Source of the DNA: Pseudomonadota bacterium
GTDB lineage: Bacteria > Pseudomonadota > Gammaproteobacteria > Steroidobacterales > Steroidobacteraceae
Direction of reading: 5' to 3'
Assembly: GCA_023391815.1 (NCBI GenBank)
Contig: JAEWAF010000135.1
Span: 1 to 64,000 of the forward strand
Length of the DNA: 64,000 bases
Shown: positions 7,921 to 14,960 of the stretch, in pieces
Layout of the letters: each line of letters begins with the position of its first letter
How positions within the stretch are numbered: the first letter of the stretch is position 1
Notes under the pieces: generated by a model
What the model saw: the letters and a program-made list of their open reading frames with translations, nothing else
The model's database searches: none
Told to the model about the DNA's origin: nothing
Program-made: the position numbers and the translations under genes

Positions 7921-8943
7921 CTATCGCTTCGGCGGCGGCGCCGCACTGTCGCGCACGATCAATTTGATCGGCAGCGTGTGCATGGTCGGTTCGGGCTTCG
8001 CGCCGTTCAGCAGGTCGAACAGCAGCGACATCGCTTTGTTACCAATTTCGCGCGTGGGCTGTTCGATGGTGGTCAGGGGCGGATCGCAGAAGCTCGCGAA
8101 CTCGATGTCGTCGAAACCGACGACCGACACGTCCTGCGGCACCGAGCGCCCGGTGCTCTTGAGAAAACGGATCGCGCCCAGCGCCATTTCGTCGTTGAAA
8201 CAAAAGAGGGCGGTCGGCGGCTGCTTGGTCTTGAACAGCTTCTCGGCGGCCGCGCTGCCCGAGCTCATTGTGAAATCGCCCTGCGCGATCAGCGTGTCGT
8301 CGGACGCGATTTTCGCCGAGCGCAGCGCGAGCTTGTAACCGCGCAGTCGATCGCTCGTCAGCGGGCTTGAATCGGGACCCAGGATGACGCCGATGCGGCG
8401 ATGACCGAGGCCGAGCAAATAAGCGGTCATCTCACGAGCGGCAGCCGCATTGTCGATGCCGACGCGGGGGCACGGAGCGTCTTCGATGTATTCGCAAGCA
8501 TTGACCAGCGGGATGTCGAGCGTGCCGTTCGCGCCACGCGCCGCTTTAGGAAGACGAGGGTGCAGTTGAATCAAGCCATCCGCCTGACGCGTTTCGACCA
8601 GGCCGACGTAATAAGCTTCGCGATCTTCTCGGCCTTCGGTGTCACCGAGCAGAACCGCATAGCCTTGCTGTTGAGCGACCTGCTCGATGCCGCGAATGAT
8701 TTCGGCGAAGAAGGGGTTGGCAATGTTCGGCACCAGCACCACGATCGAAAAGGCGCGCTTACTGCGGAAATTGCGCGCCAGCAGGTTGGGTTTGTAACGA
8801 CTGCGCTCGACCTGGGCGAGCACCTTCTTCAGGGTTTTATCGGAAACCTTATCCGGCGTCGTCAAGGCGCGGGAGACGGTGGCAATCGACACGCCGGCCT
8901 GGCGAGCGACCTGGCGAATCGAAGTAGCGCGACTGGAGGACAC
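7921..8943 (-). CDS. LacI-family transcriptional regulator
   Basis: A 340-residue protein with the LacI helix-turn-helix and hinge at residues 8-56 (IRQVARQAGVSIATVSRAL, then YKPNLLARNF) and a periplasmic-binding-protein-like effector domain (FSIVVLVPNIANPFF, GVILGPDS, VSVVGFDDIEFA, PPLTTIEQP). It should repress the adjoining sugar genes and be released by a sugar or keto-sugar. It sits between the transporter and the dehydrogenase on the same strand. A 14-bp LacI-type palindrome lies at 10349-10362. Confidence 0.92.
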   Translation of the reverse strand: MSSSRATSIRQVARQAGVSIATVSRALTTPDKVSDKTLKKVLAQVERSRYKPNLLARNFRSKRAFSIVVLVPNIANPFFAEIIRGIEQVAQQQGYAVLLGDTEGREDREAYYVGLVETRQADGLIQLHPRLPKAARGANGTLDIPLVNACEYIEDAPCPRVGIDNAAAAREMTAYLLGLGHRRIGVILGPDSSPLTSDRLRGYKLALRSAKIASDDTLIAQGDFTMSSGSAAAEKLFKTKQPPTALFCFNDEMALGAIRFLKSTGRSVPQDVSVVGFDDIEFASFCDPPLTTIEQPTREIGNKAMSLLFDLLNGAKPEPTMHTLPIKLIVRDSAAPPPKR

Positions 8944-8998
8944 TGCGTGATCTTCTGGTGAACGTCACTGTCATTGTGGCAGCGACCTCATTGCGATC

Positions 8999-10270
8999 TC
9001 AAGTCAGCCGGGCGTCGGCGGCCGACGTCGCTTTCACTGAGCTCCTCGACGGTGCGTCGCTGCGCTGAATCGACTCCGGTTTGAAGGCAAGCGCGAACAA
9101 CGCGAACACGCCCGCGGCCAGCGCCGCTGGAATCAGCCAGATTGCCTTCCAGTCGTGTCCGCTCGCCAAGGTGTACTGATCGTAGATGATGCCAGCCACT
9201 TTGAAGCCCACCAGCATGCCCACGCCGTAGGTCGCCAGCGTGATCAGCCCCTGTGCGGAGCTCTTGTACTGCTCGCCCGCCTTCGAGTCCGTGTAGATCT
9301 GCCCCGAGACGAAGAAGAAGTCATAGCAGATGCCATGCAGAGCGATGCCGCCGATCAGCAACACCAGCACCGAGTCCTGCGCGCCGAAGGCAAACAGCAC
9401 ATAGCGCAGGACCCAGGCAGCCATGCCGAACAGCAATGTCTTCTTGATGCCGTAGCGATTCAGAAACACAGGCAGCAACAGCATGAACAACACTTCGGAC
9501 ATTTGCCCGACGGTCATTTTGCCGGTGGGGTTGGTCACGCCGATCTCAGCGAGGAACAAGTTGGTGTTCTGGTAGTAGAACGCCAGCGGAATGCAGATCA
9601 GGACCGATGAGATGAAGAACACCGCGAAATTCCGGTCCTTGAGCAAGCGCAGAGCATCCAGCCCCAGCGCTTGTGAGACCACGCTCTGAGACGTCGTGCG
9701 AACCGGCGGCGTGGCGGGCAGGGTGAAGCTGTACACGCCCAGGATGAGCGAGGTGATGCTGCACAGGAGGAACGTATTGCGGAGCGCGCCTGCCGCGACT
9801 GCTTGCTGCGCGTCCCAGCCAATCGTGCTGATGAACAGTCCGGCGGCAATCCAGCCGATCGTGCCCCACACGCGGATCTTGCCGAACTGGGCGGAGGGAT
9901 CGGTCAGCTGACGGAACGAGACGGAATTGACCAGCGCAAGCGTCGGCATGTAGATGATCATGTAGCCGAGCACGTAGGGATAGAAGGCCGCAAAGCTGCC
10001 GGAGCTGTACATCAGGTACATCAGCAGTGCGCCGAGCAGGTGGAGCACGCCCAGAATGCGCTCGGCGTTGAAGAAGCGATCGGCGATCAAGCCGATGATG
10101 AACGGGGCGACGATCGCGCCCCAGCTCTGAGTCGAAAAGGCCTGCCCGATTTCGCCGCCGGATGCGGAGAAGGCCGCGCCGAGGAAGGTGCCCAGCGTGA
10201 CGAACCATCCTCCCCAGATGAAGAACTGGAGGAACATCATGACGCTGAGCCGAAGAGTGATCGGATTCAA
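8999..10270 (-). CDS. NupG-like MFS sugar/nucleoside:H+ symporter
   Basis: A 423-residue, 12-helix transporter of the nucleoside:H+ symporter branch of MFS (NupG/XapB-like), recognisable from FFIWGGWFVTLGTFLG at the N terminus, the GLIADRFF loop and SGQIYTDSK in the second half. In sugar clusters containing DUF1080 and Gfo/Idh genes, this branch probably carries glycosides or keto-sugars rather than nucleosides; that is inference from context. Its upstream gap (10271-10424) contains the candidate LacI operator and a strong hairpin, so it probably has its own regulated promoter. Confidence 0.88.
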   Translation of the reverse strand: MNPITLRLSVMMFLQFFIWGGWFVTLGTFLGAAFSASGGEIGQAFSTQSWGAIVAPFIIGLIADRFFNAERILGVLHLLGALLMYLMYSSGSFAAFYPYVLGYMIIYMPTLALVNSVSFRQLTDPSAQFGKIRVWGTIGWIAAGLFISTIGWDAQQAVAAGALRNTFLLCSITSLILGVYSFTLPATPPVRTTSQSVVSQALGLDALRLLKDRNFAVFFISSVLICIPLAFYYQNTNLFLAEIGVTNPTGKMTVGQMSEVLFMLLLPVFLNRYGIKKTLLFGMAAWVLRYVLFAFGAQDSVLVLLIGGIALHGICYDFFFVSGQIYTDSKAGEQYKSSAQGLITLATYGVGMLVGFKVAGIIYDQYTLASGHDWKAIWLIPAALAAGVFALFALAFKPESIQRSDAPSRSSVKATSAADARLT

Positions 10271-10348
10271 AGTTCCCCCTCTAACCGGTTCGCCGCCGGT
10301 CTTTGCTACGGCGTCAGGTCGTGCGCTGACTGCTTGGGCATGGGCTTG

Positions 10349-10362
10349 TGTAACGGGTTACA
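10349..10362. promoter_or_regulatory. Candidate LacI-family operator
   Basis: TGTAACGGGTTACA is a 14-bp palindrome with perfect 6-bp arms and a GG centre. It fits the general LacI-family pattern TGnAAnCGnTTnCA at all fixed positions but one of the two central bases. It lies 79-92 bases upstream of the NupG-like gene start, 1.4 kb from the LacI gene. Binding is inferred. Confidence 0.55.
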
Positions 10363-10382
10363 TCGCGAAGGTTGCAGAAAGT

Positions 10383-10419
10383 CGCGCTGCCTGTCAAACG
10401 CGTGCTGGCAGGCAGCGCG
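10383..10419 (-). terminator. Hairpin after the first DUF1080 gene
   Basis: Perfect 11-bp inverted repeat (CGCGCTGCCTG / CAGGCAGCGCG) with a 15-base loop, starting six bases after the DUF1080 stop on the minus strand. No U-run follows, so it may be a weak terminator or an mRNA-stabilising/processing stem. It divides the catabolic genes from the transporter-regulator-dehydrogenase genes. Confidence 0.45.
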
Positions 10420-10424
10420 GCTGG

Positions 10425-11090
10425 CTACTTGAGCTTCTTGACGCTCACTTCCTTGAAGTAAACGATGTCCTTGTCGCTGTGATTCTGCAGCCCGATGTAG
10501 CCGCTCGGCGCGCGTTTGCCGCGATCCGGCTCGTACTTCTGCTTCTTTTCCGGCACGGGCGAGCCTTCCTTGAAGTCGGTGACCTTGGTGCCGTTCACGG
10601 TGACGACGGTACGTTCGTCCTCGATGGTGATTTCCATCGTGTTCCATTCGCCCGTCTTGGGCTGAGCCAGCGTCTTGGTGAACGAGTACAACACGCCGGT
10701 GCGATGCCAGTCGTCCTCGCTGTCGTCGATCTGCACTTCGTACCCTTTGTTCACGGGCATCCACGGCTCCGTCGGCTGTTCGGGGATACGAATGAACACG
10801 CCGGAGTTGCCGCCGCCATTGTCGTCCGGTGCCTTGTACACGACGCGAATCACGGCGTTGCCGAATTTCTCGCCGGGGTAATACAGCAGGCCCATGCCGC
10901 CGACGCTCTTGAGCACGCCATTCTCGACCACGAACTCGCCGGGTCCGACATGTTTCCAGCCGTCGAGGTTACGGCCGTTGAACAGCGGCTTGAACGTCGA
11001 TTTATCGCCGTTCTCGGCGCTCGCGGTCATGGCGCACGTCGCGGCGAGCGCCGCGATCCAGGGCGCGGCACGATTGCATCCGTTGAACAT
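10425..11090 (-). CDS. DUF1080 protein (3-keto-disaccharide hydrolase/lyase family)
   Basis: A 221-residue exported protein. A signal peptide ending TASA precedes a laminin-G/concanavalin-like DUF1080 domain: LFNGRNLDGWKHVG near residues 41-54, SGVFIRIPEQ, EVQIDDSEDDW and GYIGLQNHSDKDIVYFKEVSVKKL at the C terminus. The family includes enzymes acting on 3-keto-glycosides and is abundant in Bacteroidetes and Planctomycetes. It is followed downstream by a strong hairpin and preceded, 16 bases away, by the TIM-barrel gene, so those two are co-transcribed. A second DUF1080 gene is at the head of the operon. Confidence 0.88.
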   Translation of the reverse strand: MFNGCNRAAPWIAALAATCAMTASAENGDKSTFKPLFNGRNLDGWKHVGPGEFVVENGVLKSVGGMGLLYYPGEKFGNAVIRVVYKAPDDNGGGNSGVFIRIPEQPTEPWMPVNKGYEVQIDDSEDDWHRTGVLYSFTKTLAQPKTGEWNTMEITIEDERTVVTVNGTKVTDFKEGSPVPEKKQKYEPDRGKRAPSGYIGLQNHSDKDIVYFKEVSVKKLK

Positions 11091-11106
11091 GACAAGACTC
11101 CTTTGC

Positions 11107-12009
11107 TTACGACTTCAGCGAGCTCAGATACTCGAAGCTGGTGCGGACCGCGTCGACGGTCGGGCCGGTGAAATTTTCCTGCTCGACGAAGTAATGTTTC
11201 AAATGCTTCGGATCGCAGGCAGCGAATACGCGCTGCCAATCGATCTTGCCGCGACCCACTTCGACGGTCTGCGCCTTGATCTCGTCCACGGCCTGGACCG
11301 CATCTTTGCGCACATCCTTCACGTGCAGCAGGGAAATGCGATCGGCGTACTGCTTCAGATACTTGGCGGGATCCAGGCCGGCCGTCACCACCCAGCCCAG
11401 GTCCAGCTCGATGGTCACGAGCTTCGGGTCGGTCCACTTCAGCAGCTGGTCGAACGCGGTCACGCCGTTGAACGTGCGGAACTCCATATTGTGGTTGTGA
11501 TAGCCGGCCTGCAGCCCGGCCTTCTTCGCCACCTCGCCCAGCTTGTTCAACTGTTCCGCATTCCACTTCCAGTCGTCCAGCGTGATGTCCTTGGCAATGG
11601 ACGCGGACATGGGCTTGTTCCCCGGCAACGACGGGAACGCGCAGATGAAAAATTTCGCGCCGACTTCGGCGGCGCCGTCGACCAGCTTCTGCATGTCTTT
11701 CTGAATATCGCCCATGCTCGAGTGCGCGGAGGGCGCGGTCATGCCGTGGTCGGCGAGGATCTTGCGCATTTCCTTGCCCGACTTGCCGTAGAAGCCGGCG
11801 GTTTCGACTTCACGGAAACCGATGGCTTGCAGCTTCGCGAGCGTGCCCGCCAGATCTTTGGCGGCGACATCGCGGACCGTGTACAGCTGCAGTCCGATCG
11901 GACGGCCGAGCGGGCCGGTGCCTTCACCGGCGGCAAAGCTTTTGACTCCACTCATGGCGGCCAATGCAGCGAGCGAGCTGCCCTCGAGAAAGCGACGACG
12001 CGTGATCAT
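11107..12009 (-). CDS. Sugar phosphate isomerase/epimerase-like TIM barrel, Tat-exported
   Basis: A 300-residue AP-endonuclease-2/xylose-isomerase-like TIM barrel with a twin-arginine signal (MITRRRFLEGSSLAALAAMSG). Metal-ligand candidates are the E in VETAGF, the H and E in YHNHNMEF, the D in ELDLGWV, the H in LLHVKD and the E in VEVGRG. Such proteins isomerise or eliminate keto-sugars. In this cluster it is the likely partner acting on 3-keto products in the periplasm. It follows the Gfo/Idh gene by 14 bases. Confidence 0.88.
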   Translation of the reverse strand: MITRRRFLEGSSLAALAAMSGVKSFAAGEGTGPLGRPIGLQLYTVRDVAAKDLAGTLAKLQAIGFREVETAGFYGKSGKEMRKILADHGMTAPSAHSSMGDIQKDMQKLVDGAAEVGAKFFICAFPSLPGNKPMSASIAKDITLDDWKWNAEQLNKLGEVAKKAGLQAGYHNHNMEFRTFNGVTAFDQLLKWTDPKLVTIELDLGWVVTAGLDPAKYLKQYADRISLLHVKDVRKDAVQAVDEIKAQTVEVGRGKIDWQRVFAACDPKHLKHYFVEQENFTGPTVDAVRTSFEYLSSLKS

Positions 12010-12023
12010 GATGTGTTTCTCTC

Positions 12024-13154
12024 CTAGTCGTTAATGGCGGTCCATTGATTGTTGGCGGAGGAGCGCAGCACGGCCTCCACGATGCTCATGGAGCGCGCGC
12101 CGTCGGCGAACGTGGGCAGGCCGACGTGCGCCTGGCCGCGAATCGCGGCGTACGAGTCGCGCACGAATGCTTCGAAACAATCGCCCCAGCCTTGCGCGTG
12201 CCCGGCGGGCAGCCACGCCAGGCGCTTTTGCTCGGCGGAAAATTGCGAGGGATCGCGCATCAACAGCGACATGCCTTCGCGGCGGCCGATCCACAGCTGC
12301 TCGGGGCTTTCCAGATCGAACATGACGCTCTGTCGTGCACCGTCGAGCTCGAACCACAAGCGGTTCTTGCGGCCGGCCGAGACCTGGCTGACGGTGAGGG
12401 TCGCGAGCGTGCCGCGATCGGTGCGCAGGATCAGGCACGCGACGTCTTCGGTATCGACGGCCTTGGTTTCCTTGACTTCGCCGCTGGCCTGGAACGCCAC
12501 GCGGCTCGCAGCGGCGGAGCGCTGTGCGATCGGCGTGCCGAGCGTGGCGATCAGCGAGGTAAAGCGTTCGCCCGTGATCCACTCGATCACGTCACAAAGA
12601 TGCGAGCCGATATCTGCGAACGCTCGCGACTTGCCACCGGCGCCCGCATCGACACGCCAGTTCGTGTCGCCGGCTTGCATGAGCCAGTCCTGCAGATACG
12701 AGCCTTGAATCAGATAGAGCTTGCCGGTCTCATCGCTCTGCACGCGCGAGCGTGCTTCGCGCACCATCGGGTGATAGCGATTGATGAACGGCACCGTGCC
12801 GACCAGACCTCTGCTCTTGGCGAGATCGGTCAGGACGCGAGCATCCTGCAATGATGTCGCGAGCGGCTTCTCGCACACGACGTGCTTGCCCGCTTCGAGT
12901 GCCGCCTTCGCGACTTCCATGTGCAGCGAGTTCGGTGTGCAGATGTGAATCACATCCACGTCCCGGTCGCGCGCCGCTTCGAGCCCGGAGGCATAGCCGC
13001 GGGGCACATCCATCGACTTCGCCGCTTCCGCCGAGCGCTCCGGGGAAGAGGCGGCGACACCCACCACTTCCGCGCCGGCGAGCCGGGCAGAACGTACATG
13101 AACTCTGCCGATGAAACCGGTTCCAATGACAGCCGTGCGAAGAGGTTTGGACAT
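12024..13154 (-). CDS. Gfo/Idh/MocA-family NAD(P)-dependent oxidoreductase
   Basis: A 376-residue protein with the N-terminal Rossmann motif GTGFIGRVHVRSARLAG (from residue 11), the HICTPNSLHMEVAKAAL strand and the catalytic CEKPLATS motif (about residues 95-102, Lys at the active site). The C-terminal domain contains YLQDWLMQAGDTNWR and GAGGKSRAFADIGSHLCD. No signal peptide is evident, so it should be cytoplasmic. In related sugar clusters these enzymes interconvert keto and hydroxyl groups on glucose derivatives. The substrate here is unknown. Confidence 0.9.
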   Translation of the reverse strand: MSKPLRTAVIGTGFIGRVHVRSARLAGAEVVGVAASSPERSAEAAKSMDVPRGYASGLEAARDRDVDVIHICTPNSLHMEVAKAALEAGKHVVCEKPLATSLQDARVLTDLAKSRGLVGTVPFINRYHPMVREARSRVQSDETGKLYLIQGSYLQDWLMQAGDTNWRVDAGAGGKSRAFADIGSHLCDVIEWITGERFTSLIATLGTPIAQRSAAASRVAFQASGEVKETKAVDTEDVACLILRTDRGTLATLTVSQVSAGRKNRLWFELDGARQSVMFDLESPEQLWIGRREGMSLLMRDPSQFSAEQKRLAWLPAGHAQGWGDCFEAFVRDSYAAIRGQAHVGLPTFADGARSMSIVEAVLRSSANNQWTAIND

Positions 13155-13177
13155 GGCTAACAGCGCTCGAAAAGGGT

Positions 13178-14095
13178 TCAGGGAGTGGCGGCCGGGCGGT
13201 CATATTGACACGCCGCCGGCTCGGATTTCACGAAGTAGGAACGGTAGTTGCCGGCCTTGGGGTCCATGCAGCCCGCCAGGTTCAGCAGCGACACTTTGCG
13301 GAAGTCGATGGGATGGGACTCGCTCTGCAAGGAAATGTACCCGCCCTCGAGCAGCTTGCCGACCGGTTGAGCCGCGGGATCGTGGTTGTGCACGACACCG
13401 CCGCCGTACTGAGGCAGCGCGTATTCCAACACCTTCTCGCCGTTGACGAAGTGAGTGATCTGAGCGGAGCCCAGCACCAGAAACTCCGCCCGCACCCACT
13501 GATCGCCGTCGAAGGTGGGCGAGGTCGAGTTCAGGCAATGCTCCGGATATAAGCTGCCGTTGACGACGATCTCGGTGCCCGGCGTGCAGACGTTCACAGT
13601 CGGGCGCGCGCTGCCGTCGCTCTTGCCGCCGAGCAGTTGCCCCTCGATGGAGATCGGGAAATCCTGATCGCGCGTCATGGTCTTCGGATCCTGCGAGTGA
13701 AGCATCGCGCCGCTGTTACGGAATGCCCACGCACCGGGGTTGCCCTTGGCCTGCTCGCCGACGAAACGGTATTCGACGACCAGGCGGTAATAGCTGTACG
13801 GCGTCTGATAAAACAGATGGCCGAACTGGCTGTCGAAGCTTTGGTACTTGTCGTAACGGACCTGCAGCAGGCCGTTGCGGACCCGGAAGGTATCGGCGAA
13901 GTTTTCGCCCAGCGCGTGCTTGGTGATCTTCGGGGTCCAGCCGGTGAGGTCGCGGCCGTTGAACAGCTCGATCCAATCGCCGGCCGGGACGGTGGGCGCT
14001 GGCGGGGGCTTGGATTGCGCGAACGCGGGCGCCGTGCACACGGACGACGCTCCGAACAGCATGCAAGCCATCGCCGGCAGCTTCGCTGACCGCAT
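13178..14095 (-). CDS. DUF1080 protein, longer paralogue
   Basis: A 305-residue exported protein, head gene of the minus-strand sugar cluster. The signal peptide (MRSAKLPAMACMLFGASSVC...AFAQ) precedes a DUF1080 domain: IELFNGRDLTGWTPKITKH, YRLVVEYRFVGEQAKG, NSGAMLHSQ, YISLQSESHPIDFRKVSLLNL. A C-terminal tail with three cysteines (CMDPKAGNY, ACQY) is added after the usual end. Two adjacent ATG codons exist (14098 and 14095); the GGGGGA site is spaced properly for 14095. A further upstream reading to 14347 is not supported. The downstream Gfo/Idh gene is 23 bases away. Confidence 0.85.
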   Translation of the reverse strand: MRSAKLPAMACMLFGASSVCTAPAFAQSKPPPAPTVPAGDWIELFNGRDLTGWTPKITKHALGENFADTFRVRNGLLQVRYDKYQSFDSQFGHLFYQTPYSYYRLVVEYRFVGEQAKGNPGAWAFRNSGAMLHSQDPKTMTRDQDFPISIEGQLLGGKSDGSARPTVNVCTPGTEIVVNGSLYPEHCLNSTSPTFDGDQWVRAEFLVLGSAQITHFVNGEKVLEYALPQYGGGVVHNHDPAAQPVGKLLEGGYISLQSESHPIDFRKVSLLNLAGCMDPKAGNYRSYFVKSEPAACQYDRPAATP

Positions 14096-14129
14096 CATGT
14101 CCCCCAATGTCCTGTCCGAGTCATGAGTT

Positions 14130-14855
14130 TTGTGTTGCGTCCCATCGGCGCACGCTGCGACCATAGCTGTCACCGCTGTCAAGGGCAATGGCGAATTGAA
14201 CAACGATTCGAAACAACGCGGCACGGCGCCCACCGTCGTGCTGGTGCACGGATTGTGGATGTCGGGGTTCGAACTGCGGGTACTGAAGCATCGGCTCGAA
14301 TCGGACGGACGGTTTCGTGCCCGAGCGTTTTCGTATCCATCGCTCACCGGGACGATGAACGATCACGTGCGTGCGCTGTTGGATTTCGCGCATGCGCAGG
14401 ATGTGCCGGAGTTGCACTTCGTCGGGCACAGCCTCGGCGGGCTGGTGATCTTGCGCGCGTTACAACTTACCGACGATTTGCCGCCCGGCCGCGCGGTGTT
14501 GCTGGGCACGCCGCTGCAAGGATCGAAGGCGGCGCAGGGTGTGGCGCGCATTCTGCCGTTTGGGAAAGCGATTCTTGGGGCGGCGGTGAATGCTGAATGT
14601 GTCGAGTTCGCGCCGCGTGAGTGGCGAGGGCATCGCGATGTCGGCGTGATCGCGGGGTCGATGGGATTGGGGTTGGGACGATTGTTCGCGGATCTGAATG
14701 CGGATCATGACGGCACGGTGCTCGTAGAGGAGACCGTGCTGCCGGGCGCGAAGGATCACATCACGTTGTCGACGTCACATACCGGGATGTTGTTTTCCGC
14801 CGAGGTGGCGGAGCAAGCAGCGTGGTTTTTGCGCACGGGGTCGTTTCGGCGCTGA
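14130..14855 (+). CDS. Alpha/beta hydrolase, lipase/PGAP1-like
   Basis: A cytoplasmic or exported hydrolase of up to 241 residues. VVLVHGLWMSGFELRVLKHRL is the oxyanion strand, LHFVGHSLGGLVILRAL holds the nucleophile elbow (G-H-S-L-G), and H in LSTSHTGM is the likely catalytic base, with D in NADHDGTV as the acid. The fold is that of small esterase/lipase proteins with a GPI-inositol-deacylase-like core. The start is uncertain: TTG 14130 is the furthest upstream but has no clear ribosome binding site. Divergent from the DUF1080 gene. Confidence 0.8.
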   Translation: MCCVPSAHAATIAVTAVKGNGELNNDSKQRGTAPTVVLVHGLWMSGFELRVLKHRLESDGRFRARAFSYPSLTGTMNDHVRALLDFAHAQDVPELHFVGHSLGGLVILRALQLTDDLPPGRAVLLGTPLQGSKAAQGVARILPFGKAILGAAVNAECVEFAPREWRGHRDVGVIAGSMGLGLGRLFADLNADHDGTVLVEETVLPGAKDHITLSTSHTGMLFSAEVAEQAAWFLRTGSFRR

Positions 14856-14884
14856 CGCGCCGCTGGCCTCGACCGCTGAGATGC

Positions 14885-14924
14885 CGCGCTTGTATGTCCA
14901 TCATCGGACATCGCCGCAAGCGCG
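14885..14924. terminator. Two-part hairpin between convergent genes
   Basis: The segment has an outer stem CGCGCTTG / CAAGCGCG and an inner stem ATGTCC / GGACAT. It lies between the hydrolase gene on the plus strand and the end of mutS on the minus strand, the place for a bidirectional terminator. No long T-run follows on either side. Confidence 0.45.
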
Positions 14925-14960
14925 CCGGGCGTAAACATGATCGCGCGGCACGGTAGCGCT

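Noticed and set aside
11027..11566. Other long antisense or shifted frames in the sugar cluster
   Set aside because: They overlap clear family genes and show low-complexity Arg/Ala-rich sequence.
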